Shown one piece after another: positions 8,878 to 18,774 of a stretch of DNA of 64,000 nt (positions are counted from its first letter, which is position 1; each line of letters starts with the position of its first letter). The stretch spans positions 2,609,001 to 2,673,000 of the forward strand of contig NZ_JACXXJ020000005.1 in assembly GCF_014926405.1 (NCBI RefSeq). Direction: 5' to 3'. Both the position numbers and the translations under genes were made by a program. The notes below the pieces were generated by a model. That model worked only from the letters and a program-made list of their open reading frames with translations, was not told the DNA's origin and made no database searches. The stretch is from Agrobacterium vitis. GTDB lineage: Bacteria; Pseudomonadota; Alphaproteobacteria; Rhizobiales; Rhizobiaceae.

Positions 8878-9756
8878 TTATCTTACTCCCAAGACCTGTC
8901 TGGGCCAGAAACTGGCTTTCAGAGGCGCCGTCTTCAGGCTTGGCTGCGCATTCAGCGCGGCTCTCGTGCGCCGCTCCAGCTCTCCATCATCCTCAGGCAT
9001 GAAGATAATGTTATAGCGCTCCGGCCCCATGAATTCCTTGGTGAATTTCAACGATATCCCGAAGTGGTTGGCCTCGAAGGGTTCAAGCGAGCGCATACGG
9101 TCGAAATCACCGGCAAAATCCGGCCAGCGACTGGCGTTGAGAATGAGATCGAGGGCAGCATCATAACGCTGCCAGATCTGCTGACTGGATTTGACCTCAA
9201 TGACCTTGATCCGGATCTGGGTGACCTGGCCATCCGGTGTCCCCCGCACCACCATGAAGAATGAGGGTGCGTCGCCATCCGGCTTTGCGGCGGGCAGACT
9301 GGTTTCAGCGATACAATTGAAAATCCCGGGTGAAAAAGGGTTCTGCACCCAATCGGCAGTCCCCAGCCCGGCCGCCTTGATCTGTTCACAAAGCGTCTTG
9401 CCGGAGACGCGAAACTTGCGCACCGGCGCTGCAATGTCGAGCAGCGGCGGCATATCGAAAAATCGGGCGGGTACCATCACCTGCTCGGAGGGCATCTGCG
9501 CGGACGCGAGGCGTTTTCCCCGCAACACGATCGGCTCCGGCTCCTCTCGGCTTTGCCAGGGCAGGACATCTTTGACGCTCTCGATCAGTTGATTGAGCCG
9601 GCGCTGATCGTCTGCGGTCAACACCGCGATAGCGATGCTGCAACAGAATAACAGGAAAATCACGGCGAACAGCCTCAGCCCTCGCCGCCGCATGCGGTGG
9701 GCTTCCAGGCTTCCGTCCGGCCTTTTATGGCCCGAAGGGAGGTCGCGCTGCTGCAT
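8878..9756 (-). CDS. unknown membrane-anchored protein (possibly DUF6030-like)
   Basis: A 292-aa protein with a basic N-terminus, one membrane segment (about residues 29-47) and a large predicted periplasmic domain with two cysteines that could pair (around residues 141 and 167). No enzymatic motif is visible. It resembles rhizobial proteins I recall under DUF6030, but that label is uncertain. The listed start could be replaced by an internal ATG at 9693 just before the membrane segment. It follows the TonB receptor gene on the same strand with a 130-bp gap. Confidence 0.6.
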   Translation of the reverse strand: MQQRDLPSGHKRPDGSLEAHRMRRRGLRLFAVIFLLFCCSIAIAVLTADDQRRLNQLIESVKDVLPWQSREEPEPIVLRGKRLASAQMPSEQVMVPARFFDMPPLLDIAAPVRKFRVSGKTLCEQIKAAGLGTADWVQNPFSPGIFNCIAETSLPAAKPDGDAPSFFMVVRGTPDGQVTQIRIKVIEVKSSQQIWQRYDAALDLILNASRWPDFAGDFDRMRSLEPFEANHFGISLKFTKEFMGPERYNIIFMPEDDGELERRTRAALNAQPSLKTAPLKASFWPRQVLGVR

Positions 9757-9886
9757 CCATAGGTCCGGTCTTCTTCACAATAGGCTTATGCCACAAAATT
9801 CCTTGCAAAGAACTATATGATGACGCGAACGATCACAGGAAGATTTTACTCGCGGAAAACCGGCCCCCCTTTTTCCCTATCAAATT

Positions 9887-12064
9887 CTAGAATTTGACAC
9901 TGGCCCTCACCGTGACATTGAAGGGTTCCCCAACCTGGTTGGCGTAATTGGTCGAGCCGATTGATGAGGTATAATAGGTCTTGTCAAAAATATTCTTCAA
10001 ATTCACCTGAAGCGTCAGTGGCCGCTCGAAATTGAATGTATAAGCGGCAAACAGATCGACGACCGCATAGCCGGGCAGGAAATAACTATTGCTGTTGATG
10101 CCCGCCCGCTTACCCACGGCGCGGATGCCACCACCGACCTTCAAGCTGTTGCCATCGCCGCCGATGTCACCGACATCATAGGCCACAGACAGGCTGCCGG
10201 TATGGCGGGCGACATTGGGCAATTGCTTGCCGGCATAATCCGGGTCCTCCAGCACCTTGGCATCGGTATAGCCATAGCTGACAATGGCCTGCCAATGGTC
10301 GGTCAACTGGCCGGCCACATCGACCTCAAGACCCTGCGAGCGCACCAGTCCCGCCGTCTTGACCACGCTTTCACCACCGATAGTCTCGGAATAGGCGACA
10401 TTTTTCTTACGAGCGGAAAACAGCGCGACATTGGCGCTCAAGCCGTCCAGAAGCTCGAATTTGCTGCCAATCTCGTAGGATGTCCCCTCTTCCGGGTCGA
10501 GATTGCCATAATAGCTTGAGATCGACGATTGCGGGCGGAAAGTCCGGGCCGCATTGGCGTAGAGCGATATCTGCGGCGTCAGCTTGTAGACGATACCGCC
10601 ATTGGGAATAAGCGCATCGCCATTGCTATCAGTATTGGCATTGAAGGGCCGCCCCTTACCCGCATAGAGATCGTAATATTGGTAGCGCAGACCGCCGACC
10701 AAAATCCATTGATCGGTCAGGTGCAGGCTGTCCTGCATATAGACGGAGGCCGTTGATAATTGCTCCGTCTGATCACTATCGGAAGCAGAAACCGTGCTGC
10801 ATTGCGCCAGATTGCCGTAAACCGGATTGTTAATGTTAAAATTGCTGGAATTGGCGCAACGCAGCATGTCGGTACGCAGCGTATCGCTGTAATCGTAGGA
10901 AACGCCGAACAACAGGTCGTTCTGCAAACCGCCGATCTCGACTTCGCCGGTCAGGTCGGCCCTGACTGCATGATTGTAGCTGGTGGAATATTGCGTGGCA
11001 TCGGCGCGACGCGTCACGGCACCGGTTGCGGAATTATAGCCGGTGACGCGAGCCTGATTGTCGGAATATTCATTGCGGCTATAGGCATAGTTCAGGGACA
11101 GTTTCCAGTCCTCGCTCACCTGCCGGTCAATTGACAGCTTAGCCAGATCTGATGTGCCATCGGTAATGTTATATGTCTCATCCAGCCGGGTGCGGCGGCT
11201 CAGATCCACCGCATGACCGGTGGTCAGATCGAAGATCGTGCCACGGTCGAAGGGCACGCTGTAATCGTCATGCATATAGGAGACGGTAACCTCGGTATCC
11301 TCGCCACTCCAGCTCAAGGACGGCGCGATCATCCATTTCTTGGTCTCACCGAAATTGCGCCAATAATCGCTCTTCTGGCCTTCTGCGATGAAACGATAGG
11401 AAAAGTCGGTCCCGGAAATTGGTCCAGTCACATCCAGACCCGAGGTCGATCCATATTTGCCAGCGCCATATCCGGTGACGCTGCTGTAGACTTCGCCGGA
11501 AAACACGTCCTCCGGCTTCTTGGTGACCACATTGACCATGCCACCGGGATCGAGAATGCCGTAAAGGGTTGAGGCCGGGCCTTTCAGCACCTCGACACGG
11601 TCGGTGGTGGCGTTGAAGGAAAATGGCAGCGCAGTTTTCATCCCATCGGTCAGGATCGAGCCGTCCCGATTGTCGCCGAAGCCACGGCGAATGACGGCAT
11701 CCTGCGTGCCGCCCAGCGTATTGGCCTGGGTAATGCCGCTGATATTGGCAAGCGCATCGTCCAGCGAGCGGGCGCCCTGGTCCTTCAATGCCTCACCGCT
11801 CACCACGTTGACCGCCTGCGGCACATCCAGCAGCGGCGTATCCGTTCGGGTTGCGGTGCTGGTGGACAGGGGCTGATAACCGCGCGTCGATTTTTTGCCC
11901 GTCACTGTAATGGTCTGAAGCACTGTCGTGCCAGCCGTATCCCCGACTTGACCGGAGACATCTTCGGCCTTGGCTGGCAAAGCGACGGATGCCAGCAGGA
12001 GCGTCGCTATCATCCGACCACGGCTTTTGCCGTTGCCACGTATCAGTCTCACCGCTTGCCCCAC
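9887..12064 (-). CDS. TonB-dependent siderophore receptor
   Basis: An outer-membrane 22-strand receptor that would import a ferric siderophore using TonB energy. The 725-aa protein has a signal peptide (residues about 1-34, ending AKA), a TonB-box-like segment (TITVTGKK), a plug domain (about 70-185 with DVPQAVNVVSGEAL and RVEVLKGPASTLYG) and a long barrel ending in the typical C-terminal Phe (RASVKF). The plug pattern resembles the hydroxamate-type FhuA/FoxA/FpvA group, but the substrate cannot be read from the sequence. No siderophore ABC transporter is adjacent. A candidate iron box lies upstream. Confidence 0.92.
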   Translation of the reverse strand: MGQAVRLIRGNGKSRGRMIATLLLASVALPAKAEDVSGQVGDTAGTTVLQTITVTGKKSTRGYQPLSTSTATRTDTPLLDVPQAVNVVSGEALKDQGARSLDDALANISGITQANTLGGTQDAVIRRGFGDNRDGSILTDGMKTALPFSFNATTDRVEVLKGPASTLYGILDPGGMVNVVTKKPEDVFSGEVYSSVTGYGAGKYGSTSGLDVTGPISGTDFSYRFIAEGQKSDYWRNFGETKKWMIAPSLSWSGEDTEVTVSYMHDDYSVPFDRGTIFDLTTGHAVDLSRRTRLDETYNITDGTSDLAKLSIDRQVSEDWKLSLNYAYSRNEYSDNQARVTGYNSATGAVTRRADATQYSTSYNHAVRADLTGEVEIGGLQNDLLFGVSYDYSDTLRTDMLRCANSSNFNINNPVYGNLAQCSTVSASDSDQTEQLSTASVYMQDSLHLTDQWILVGGLRYQYYDLYAGKGRPFNANTDSNGDALIPNGGIVYKLTPQISLYANAARTFRPQSSISSYYGNLDPEEGTSYEIGSKFELLDGLSANVALFSARKKNVAYSETIGGESVVKTAGLVRSQGLEVDVAGQLTDHWQAIVSYGYTDAKVLEDPDYAGKQLPNVARHTGSLSVAYDVGDIGGDGNSLKVGGGIRAVGKRAGINSNSYFLPGYAVVDLFAAYTFNFERPLTLQVNLKNIFDKTYYTSSIGSTNYANQVGEPFNVTVRASVKF

Positions 12065-12121
12065 CGCTTTACCCCCGAAATTTCACTGTCATCCGCTTGT
12101 TCTCTGGGCTTTTCCAATTGA

Positions 12122-12136
12122 TGAATGTAGTAGTCA
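12122..12136 (-). promoter_or_regulatory. candidate RirA iron-responsive operator (IRO box)
   Basis: The 15-bp sequence fits TGA-N9-TCA, the iron-responsive operator pattern described for RirA in Rhizobium. It sits inside a longer imperfect dyad TTGA...TCAA (12118-12137), about 57 bp before the receptor ATG. Known: RirA represses iron-uptake genes in rhizobia when iron is plentiful. Inferred: it represses the adjacent receptor. A short pattern like this can occur by chance. Confidence 0.55.
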
Positions 12137-12249
12137 ACTTTAAAACCAAGTGGTAGCCGGGTAAAAAGGCCGCTAAAGCGGCGTATACACGGAAAACCGG
12201 ATGGGCAGCCTGCCCTTTGCGGCAGGTATTCAACGGTTTTGGTGGAGAA

Positions 12250-13206
12250 ATGCCCGATCTGGACACTGAATGCGGACGACTACTACAGGATCAGGAGCAC
12301 AGCCAAGGAATGGGCAGGCAAGGCGAACGGACCGGCAAATCACGGCGCATCGACCGGTATGGCGAGCGGCTGAAAAAGCGCCGCGATCAGCTGTCACCGG
12401 GCCTGCTGACCGTCGCCGATTATATCGATGGCCATCGCCATGCGGTGTTGAGCAAATCGGCGCTGGAAATCGCCTTTGAGACCAGTACATCCGATGCCAC
12501 CGTGATCCGCGCCATTCAGGCTCTGGGCTTTCGCGGCCTGATCGACCTGAAGGAAACGCTGAAAGCCTATCTGGGCGAAACCGATTCCCCTATCGAGAAA
12601 ATGGCCGCGACCACGGATGATATCAGCGGTAACAGCGATGCCGCCGTGGATTTCGTGCTGGAAAACCAGCAGACTGCGCTGGCGGCACTGGCAAGCCCGG
12701 AAAACCGCGCCGCCCTTTCCAAGGCAGCCCTGCTGATGGCCGAGGCCCGCGCTATCGGGGTTTTCGGCATCGGCGCATCCGGCATTATCGCCAGTTATGG
12801 CGCAAGGCTTTTTTCGCGCTCCGGGTTTCCCTCCTATGCGCTCAACACCACAGGAATTTCGCTGGCCGAACAATTGCTCGGGCTTGGCACCGGCCATGTG
12901 CTGGTCATGCTGCTGCATGGCCGACCGCATCGCGAAGCCATGACGGTGATTTCCGAGGCCAAACGGCTGGACGTGCCGCTGATCCTGGTGCTGGGGCAGG
13001 CCGAAAGCGTGCTGCGCCAGCATGCCAGCGTCAGCCTCGTCGTTCCGCGCGCCAAAAGCGAGCAGGTGGCGCTGCATGCGCCCTCACTGGTGGTGATCGA
13101 AACCCTGGCGCTAGCGCTTTCGGCTCTCAAACCGGAACGGACGCTGGAAACGCTGAACCGGCTGGTGGAGCTGCGCAGCGCCATTCGCCCCGACAAGCGC
13201 GGGTAA
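12250..13206 (+). CDS. MurR/RpiR family transcriptional regulator
   Basis: A sugar-phosphate-sensing type regulator: an N-terminal winged HTH of the RpiR family (about residues 35-110, with LTVADYIDGH and TSDATVIRAIQALGF) and a C-terminal SIS domain (about 125-270, with GIGASGIIASYGARLFSRSG). The effector is unknown. It is divergent from the siderophore receptor and shares its upstream region, so it may control that gene, itself, or something distant. Start choice is uncertain: TTG at 12217, ATG at 12250 and ATG at 12310 are all in frame; 12250 is preceded by GGTGGAG. Confidence 0.85.
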   Translation: MPDLDTECGRLLQDQEHSQGMGRQGERTGKSRRIDRYGERLKKRRDQLSPGLLTVADYIDGHRHAVLSKSALEIAFETSTSDATVIRAIQALGFRGLIDLKETLKAYLGETDSPIEKMAATTDDISGNSDAAVDFVLENQQTALAALASPENRAALSKAALLMAEARAIGVFGIGASGIIASYGARLFSRSGFPSYALNTTGISLAEQLLGLGTGHVLVMLLHGRPHREAMTVISEAKRLDVPLILVLGQAESVLRQHASVSLVVPRAKSEQVALHAPSLVVIETLALALSALKPERTLETLNRLVELRSAIRPDKRG

Positions 13207-13214
13207 CGACTTGA

Positions 13215-14840
13215 TTATGCCGCGTGCAGGCCGGGCGCTTCCTGCCCGGTGCGCTCCACATATTCGGTATAACCGCCGCCATATTGATGGATGCCATCCG
13301 GCGTCAGTTCCAGGACGCGGTTGGACAAGGCGGCCAGAAAATGCCGGTCATGGCTGACGAACAGCATGGTGCCTTCATAGGCCGACAGCGCCTTGATCAG
13401 CATTTCCTTGGTGTCGAGATCCAGATGGTTGGTCGGCTCGTCCAGAACCAGCAGATTTGGTGGGTCGAACAACATGGCCGCCATCACCAACCGGGCTTTC
13501 TCGCCGCCCGACAGCACCCGGCAGCGCTTTTCAACATCGTCGCCGGAAAAACCGAAGCAACCGGCCAATGCCCGGAGCGGGGCCTGCCCTGCCTTCGGAA
13601 AGCTTTCCTCCAGCCATTGCAATACGGTGCTATCGCCATCCAGAACATCCATCGCATGCTGGGCGAAATAGCCGAGCTTGACGCTGGCGCCGATGCTGAC
13701 CGTGCCTTGATCCGGCTCGGTCGTGCCGGCAACCAGCTTCAGCAGCGTCGATTTTCCAGCGCCATTGATACCCATGATGCACCAGCGTTCGCGCCGGCGG
13801 ACCATGAAATCCAGCCCCTGATAAATCGTCCGGCTGCCATAGGCCTTGTGGACATTCTTGATATTGATGACGTCGTCACCGGAGCGAGGCGCGGGCAGGA
13901 AGTCGAAAGCCACAGTCTGGCGGCGGCGCGGCGGCTCGACCCGGTCGATCTTGTCGAGTTTCTTCACACGGCTCTGCACCTGCGCGGCATGGGAGGCGCG
14001 CGCCTTGAAACGCTCGATGAACTTGATTTCCTTGGCCAGCATTGCCTGCTGACGCTCGAATTGCGCCTGCTGCTGCTTCTCATTCTGGGCGCGCTGGCCC
14101 TCGTAAAAACCATAGTCGCCGGAATAGCTGGTCAGCGAGCCGCCATCGATCTCGATAATCTTGGTGACGATCCGGTTCATGAACTCGCGGTCATGCGAGG
14201 TCATCAACAAGGCGCCATCGTAATTCTTCAGGAAGCTTTCCAGCCAGATCAGGCTTTCGAGATCGAGATGGTTGCTCGGCTCGTCAAGCAGCATCACATC
14301 GGGCCGCATCAGCAGAATACGGGCCAGTGCCACGCGCATCTTCCAGCCACCCGACAGCTTGCCGACGTCGCCATCCATCATTTCCTGGGAAAAGCTCAAC
14401 CCATCCAGCACCTCGCGCGCCCGGCCTTCCAGAGCGTATCCATCCAGCTCTTCATAACGGGCCTGCACCTCGCCGTAGCGCTCGATGATCGCATCCATTT
14501 CGTCCATCCGGTCGGGGTCCGACATGGCGCCTTCCAGCTCGCGCAATTCTGCCGCCACTGTGCTGACAGGCCCGGCACCGTCCATGACCTCGGCGACCGC
14601 CGAACGTCCGGACATTTCGCCGACATCCTGGTTGAAATAGCCGATGGTCACACCTTTTTCGGTCGCGACCTGGCCTTCATCGGGCAATTCCTCGCCGGTG
14701 ATCATCCGAAACAGCGTGGTCTTGCCAGCGCCGTTCGGCCCGACCAGGCCGATCTTCTCCCCCTTGTTCAGGGCGGCGGAGGCCTCGATGAACAACAGGC
14801 GATGGCTGTTCTGCTTGGAGATATTTTCAATACGGATCAT
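13215..14840 (-). CDS. ABC-F family ATPase (YbiT/EttA type)
   Basis: A soluble tandem ABC ATPase of the ABC-F class, which acts on ribosomes rather than in transport. The 541-aa protein has Walker A GPNGAGKTT near residue 36, first signature LSGGWKMR, an inter-domain charged linker (about 240-310), second Walker A GINGAGKST and second signature LSGGEKARL, with DEPTNHLD. There are no membrane segments. It is convergent with the RpiR gene (8-bp gap). Whether it is a translation factor or an antibiotic-resistance ABC-F cannot be decided; general conservation favours translation. Confidence 0.93.
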   Translation of the reverse strand: MIRIENISKQNSHRLLFIEASAALNKGEKIGLVGPNGAGKTTLFRMITGEELPDEGQVATEKGVTIGYFNQDVGEMSGRSAVAEVMDGAGPVSTVAAELRELEGAMSDPDRMDEMDAIIERYGEVQARYEELDGYALEGRAREVLDGLSFSQEMMDGDVGKLSGGWKMRVALARILLMRPDVMLLDEPSNHLDLESLIWLESFLKNYDGALLMTSHDREFMNRIVTKIIEIDGGSLTSYSGDYGFYEGQRAQNEKQQQAQFERQQAMLAKEIKFIERFKARASHAAQVQSRVKKLDKIDRVEPPRRRQTVAFDFLPAPRSGDDVINIKNVHKAYGSRTIYQGLDFMVRRRERWCIMGINGAGKSTLLKLVAGTTEPDQGTVSIGASVKLGYFAQHAMDVLDGDSTVLQWLEESFPKAGQAPLRALAGCFGFSGDDVEKRCRVLSGGEKARLVMAAMLFDPPNLLVLDEPTNHLDLDTKEMLIKALSAYEGTMLFVSHDRHFLAALSNRVLELTPDGIHQYGGGYTEYVERTGQEAPGLHAA

Positions 14841-15169
14841 GTCACAAGGCCTGGAAACGGTGGTTTTCGCGCCTTATGGCACGGCTTGCGCGTCCTGTCG
14901 CGCCCATTTCTCCATCCGATGCTTCGGAATGGCCGAGGCATAGCGACCTTACAGTGTCTGCGATTGTCTCAAATCCGTCAAATGCCTGAATTATCGCGTA
15001 TTTGCCATGTCACTCGCAGGAAAGCCTCCTGCATAGAGCCCGATATAACGGCACAGGTAGAACTCATGCTTGACTTTGGAGGGCTGGCGACGAAAAAGCT
15101 GGCATTCACTATGCTTCGACGCGACACGCTTTTCCGTGACTGGCGGAAAAGCTAAAGGAGACGGCCCTC
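14841..15169. other. intergenic region between ABC-F ATPase and glycosyltransferase
   Basis: A 329-bp divergent gap that should contain the ABC-F promoter and the promoter of the polysaccharide block. AAAGGAG at 15153-15159 is a good ribosome binding site for the GTG start at 15170. I see no tRNA fragment, integrase or direct repeat marking an island boundary. Confidence 0.5.
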
Positions 15170-16378
15170 GTGCAGTTTGCATCCGCAGCCCGGCATCTAT
15201 TGTCTTTCCTCGGGTTGAAGACATCAAAGAAAACATTGATCGAGCGTCAAATCGATCATCTCAAGTCATTCGTGAGCTACGAGCCTTCCGGTGGGCGCCC
15301 TCCCCTGGACACTCTGGATATGTCCCGGCTGCGCATCACCTGGGTCATTCCGGATTTCATGCCGGGAGCGGGCGGCCATATGACGATTTTCCGGATCGCA
15401 AGCTATCTTGAACGCTTCGGTCATGACGTTCGCTTCCTGGTGCAGAATCCGAAGGTTCATAAAACCGCCGAGGCCGCACTGGAAACGATCAATACCCATT
15501 TTCAGCCGTTTTCCGGATCCCTTGATCTATTCAAGGGTGCAACACCGCAGGCTGAGGGCGATGCGTTGATCGCGACGGACCGCTTTACCTGCTACCCGGT
15601 CAACGCCATGCAGGGCTTCACCCGAAAATTCTATTTCGTGCAGGATTACGAACCGTCCTTCTATCCATCGGGTACGGAAGCCCTGCTCACCGAAGCAACC
15701 TACCGTTTCGATTTCGATTGTCTGTGCGCCGGCGATTGGCTGCATAAGCGCATGTCGCAGCAATATGGACGATGGACGATGTCATGGCCGCTTGCCTATG
15801 ATGCAGGTATCTACAATTCCGGCACCGGCACAAAGGAGCGCCGCAGCAAACGCATTGCCCTTTATGCCCGCTATGTCACGCCACGCCGTGCTGTCGAACT
15901 TGCCTTCATGGCCCTCGACATCTTGAGAAAGCGTAATGTCGATTTTGAAGTCGATTTCTTCGGCTGGCCCCTGGGCAAGCTCAAGGTTGACTTTCCCTAT
16001 CGCGACCTTGGCATTCTGAAAGGTGAGCAACTGGCAGAGCTTTATCGTGAGGCAACGGTTGGCGTGGTGTTTTCAGCCACCAATCATTCGTTGGTCAACA
16101 AGGAAATGATGGCCTGCGGACTTCCCGTCATCGATCTCGATCTCGATACCGTCCGCTCGATCTTTCCCGACAATGCCATGGCCTTCGCCGAGCCGACACC
16201 GGAGGGCATCGCCGATCAGATGGAGCGCCTGCTCAAACAGCCTGAGGAGCGTGAGCGTCTAAGGCAAGGCGGCCTCGATTATGTGAAGGACCTGTCCTGG
16301 GAAAAATCGGCGCGTCTCGTTGAGGCCGCAATCCGGGAACGGGTGGCCCACGGCGCCCAGCAGGGGTCGCAATCATGA
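15170..16378 (+). CDS. glycosyltransferase, GT-B fold, WsaF-like
   Basis: A probable sugar transferase for surface polysaccharide synthesis. The 402-aa protein has ITWVIPDFMPGAGGHMTIFR near residue 55, typical of the WsaF rhamnosyltransferase group and related GT4-like enzymes, and a C-terminal nucleotide-sugar domain with NKEMMACGLPVIDLDLD. GTG start with AAAGGAG 10 bp upstream. It overlaps the next glycosyltransferase by 4 bp (ATGA), so the two act in one pathway. Donor and acceptor are unknown; rhamnose is suggested only by resemblance. Confidence 0.85.
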   Translation: MQFASAARHLLSFLGLKTSKKTLIERQIDHLKSFVSYEPSGGRPPLDTLDMSRLRITWVIPDFMPGAGGHMTIFRIASYLERFGHDVRFLVQNPKVHKTAEAALETINTHFQPFSGSLDLFKGATPQAEGDALIATDRFTCYPVNAMQGFTRKFYFVQDYEPSFYPSGTEALLTEATYRFDFDCLCAGDWLHKRMSQQYGRWTMSWPLAYDAGIYNSGTGTKERRSKRIALYARYVTPRRAVELAFMALDILRKRNVDFEVDFFGWPLGKLKVDFPYRDLGILKGEQLAELYREATVGVVFSATNHSLVNKEMMACGLPVIDLDLDTVRSIFPDNAMAFAEPTPEGIADQMERLLKQPEERERLRQGGLDYVKDLSWEKSARLVEAAIRERVAHGAQQGSQS

Positions 16379-17346
16379 CGAAATACCGTTGCGCCGTGGT
16401 TATCCCGACCAAGAATGCCATGGCGGTCCTGCCGAAGGTGATGGAAAAGGTGCTTCACCAGCAAACACCCTGGCCCTATGAGATCATTGTCATCGATTCA
16501 GGCTCTCGCGATGGCACAAAAGACTATCTGCGAAGTCTGGACCGGGTCCGGCTGATCGAAATCGATCCGCGTGACTTCGGCCATGGCAAGACCCGCAATC
16601 TCGGCATTGAGACCGCAGATGCGCAGTTCGTGGCCTTTCTCACCCATGACGCGGAGCCTGTCGATGAGCATTGGCTGGCGCGCATGGTCGCGGTCGCGGA
16701 ACAGGATATCCGGATCGCCGGTGTGTTCGGCCGCCATATCGCCTACGATACCGCCTCGCCTTTTACCAAAAGCGATCTCGACCAGCATTTCCGAGGCTTC
16801 CTGCATCATCCGCTGATCGTTCATAAGGACCTTGATCCGGCCCGCTATCAGGCCGATGAAGGCTGGCGGCAATTGCTGCATTTTTACTCCGACAATAATT
16901 CCCTGATGCGCAAATCCGTGTGGGAACGGTTTCCCTATCCCGATGTGGAGTTTGCCGAAGATCAATTATGGGCGAAAAGCATTATCGAGGCCGGCTTTTG
17001 GAAAGCCTATGCGCCGGACGCAGTGGTCTATCATTCCCATGACTACAGTTTCATCGAACAGCTTCGCCGGGCTTTCGACGAATCCCGCAACTTCACCCGG
17101 TATTTTGGCTATCGACTATCACCCAACCTGGGCCAGGCTCTGGCCGGGATGGGTAAGTTTACCTATCAGGCTTTTCGCCAGACGATCGATCCCGCCTATG
17201 GCACCATTACCTTCAAGGACAGGCTGAAACGGGCCACGCAGCGCATCGCCCTGGTCGCCGGGCACTGTCTTGGTGCCAATCACGAAAAGCTTCCTGGTTT
17301 TCTAACGGACCGCCTGTCGCTTGATAACAGGCTGTTCAAGTCCTAG
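16375..17346 (+). CDS. glycosyltransferase family 2 (rhamnosyltransferase-like)
   Basis: A 323-aa GT-A enzyme with the GT2 start CAVVIPTKNAM, IIVIDSGSRDGT, and a THDAEP motif in the place of the metal-binding DXD. A later FAEDQLW block is the usual catalytic-base region. The pattern is close to rhamnosyltransferases of O-antigen clusters. No membrane segment. It is translationally coupled to the preceding WsaF-like gene and followed by capsule export genes after a 214-bp gap. Confidence 0.87.
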   Translation: MTKYRCAVVIPTKNAMAVLPKVMEKVLHQQTPWPYEIIVIDSGSRDGTKDYLRSLDRVRLIEIDPRDFGHGKTRNLGIETADAQFVAFLTHDAEPVDEHWLARMVAVAEQDIRIAGVFGRHIAYDTASPFTKSDLDQHFRGFLHHPLIVHKDLDPARYQADEGWRQLLHFYSDNNSLMRKSVWERFPYPDVEFAEDQLWAKSIIEAGFWKAYAPDAVVYHSHDYSFIEQLRRAFDESRNFTRYFGYRLSPNLGQALAGMGKFTYQAFRQTIDPAYGTITFKDRLKRATQRIALVAGHCLGANHEKLPGFLTDRLSLDNRLFKS

Positions 17347-17560
17347 ATCATCTGGAAACGCAAATGTGACATTACAATTTCTATCATGCCACGTTAACGC
17401 CATATCTACCGATGATATCAGCAAAATAGGCGGGATTGGTCTAAGAACGGCCATGGCTGTTGCCTGTTGAGACGAGGCAATTGAGAATATATGAGCAAAA
17501 GGGTATGACCGTTACGGACAAAGGATGTTTCCGCATCGCTTGCGCCAACAGGAACGCAAT

Positions 17561-18772
17561 ATGAGCCTTGAAGTCGGTTTTCCCGTTCACGATGCCCAAA
17601 AGACCAATCGAGGACAAGCCGGCACCCCCAGCCTGTCTAAAAAAGGTATTGTCGGGACGCTGCTTGGCCTGTTTTTCACCAAGAAAAACTCTCTTATTAC
17701 CTTCGTGCTGGTGCCGAGCGTTTTTGCCGCGATCTATTATTCTCTGATTGCCAGCGGCCAGTATATTTCCGAGACCCGTATGGTTGTCCGCACCATCGGC
17801 GTCAGCGAACGTTTCGACACGTCTGAGCAACGAGAAGGCCGCTCAATCATCGGCGGCGATTCGTTGACGCAGGATTCCTATATCGTCGCCAATTATCTGA
17901 AATCGCCTCAAATCGTCAGGAAGCTGGACACCGAAATCGGGCTACGCAATTTTTTCTTGAAAGACGGTATCGACCCGCTATCGCGTCTGTCCAGCGACCC
18001 CACGTCCGAGGACCTTCATAAATACTGGATGCAGCATGTCGATACCTATGTCGACGGCCCGTCCGGCATTATCATTTTTACCGTTCGAGCCTTTTCGCCA
18101 GAGGATTCAGTCAGCATATCCAAGGCGGCCCTCGCCGCTGCCGATGAAATGATCAGCAAGATTTCCGACAAGGCCAAGAGCGACCTGGTTGATCGGGTCG
18201 AACACGACTTGATCGGCAGCCTAGAAGACTATCGCAAGGCGCTGGACGATCTGCGGGAATATCAAAACAAGACAGGCATTCTCGATCCGGTTTCTTCGGC
18301 AAAAATGGTCAGCACGATCATTTCGAAACTGACCGAGCAGAAGTTGAACCTGACGGTCGATCTGAAATCCCTCGAAGCCGCCAAGGCGGACAATACGGCG
18401 CGCGGAAGAGAGCTTCGCCGGTCAATCCAGGCGATCGATGATCAGATACAACTGCGCCAGAACAGCCTGGCGGGCAAGGACAGCAACGATCCAACGCAGC
18501 TTTCAACCAGCATGATTGAGTTTTCAAGGCTGGAGACCCGCAGGATCGTAACCCAGGCGCTTTACGAAGCGACGGTCAAAAATCTCGATACTGCAAAATC
18601 GACGGCACTGAAACGAACCACATTCGTTTCTATTTTCTCAGATTCGCACGCGCCGGAAAAGTCAAAATATCCTGAACGTTTTTCCGCATGGCTCATTCTT
18701 ACTGCTGGCCTCTTCACGCTTTGGATGACGGCAACGCTGGTCTGGATGTCCATCGAGGATCATAAGGCCTAA
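17561..18772 (+). CDS. capsule export inner-membrane protein, KpsE/RkpR-like (copy 1)
   Basis: A polysaccharide co-polymerase/export protein linking the inner-membrane ABC transporter to the outer-membrane channel in group 2-type capsule systems. The 403-aa protein has a membrane segment at about 45-65, a long periplasmic coiled-coil region (about 190-330) and a C-terminal membrane segment (about 375-397) preceded by a proline-containing EKSKYPERF. I chose the ATG at 17561 (AGGA 7 bp upstream) over one 12 codons earlier. It is 2 bp before the KpsT-like gene. Confidence 0.87.
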   Translation: MSLEVGFPVHDAQKTNRGQAGTPSLSKKGIVGTLLGLFFTKKNSLITFVLVPSVFAAIYYSLIASGQYISETRMVVRTIGVSERFDTSEQREGRSIIGGDSLTQDSYIVANYLKSPQIVRKLDTEIGLRNFFLKDGIDPLSRLSSDPTSEDLHKYWMQHVDTYVDGPSGIIIFTVRAFSPEDSVSISKAALAAADEMISKISDKAKSDLVDRVEHDLIGSLEDYRKALDDLREYQNKTGILDPVSSAKMVSTIISKLTEQKLNLTVDLKSLEAAKADNTARGRELRRSIQAIDDQIQLRQNSLAGKDSNDPTQLSTSMIEFSRLETRRIVTQALYEATVKNLDTAKSTALKRTTFVSIFSDSHAPEKSKYPERFSAWLILTAGLFTLWMTATLVWMSIEDHKA

Positions 18773-18774
18773 CG

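Noticed and set aside
13224..15155. A 643-codon open frame on the plus strand
   Set aside because: It is fully antisense to the ABC-F ATPase gene, whose protein has complete ABC motifs; the plus-strand translation is His/Gln/Arg-rich and resembles no known family. It is a high-GC shadow frame.
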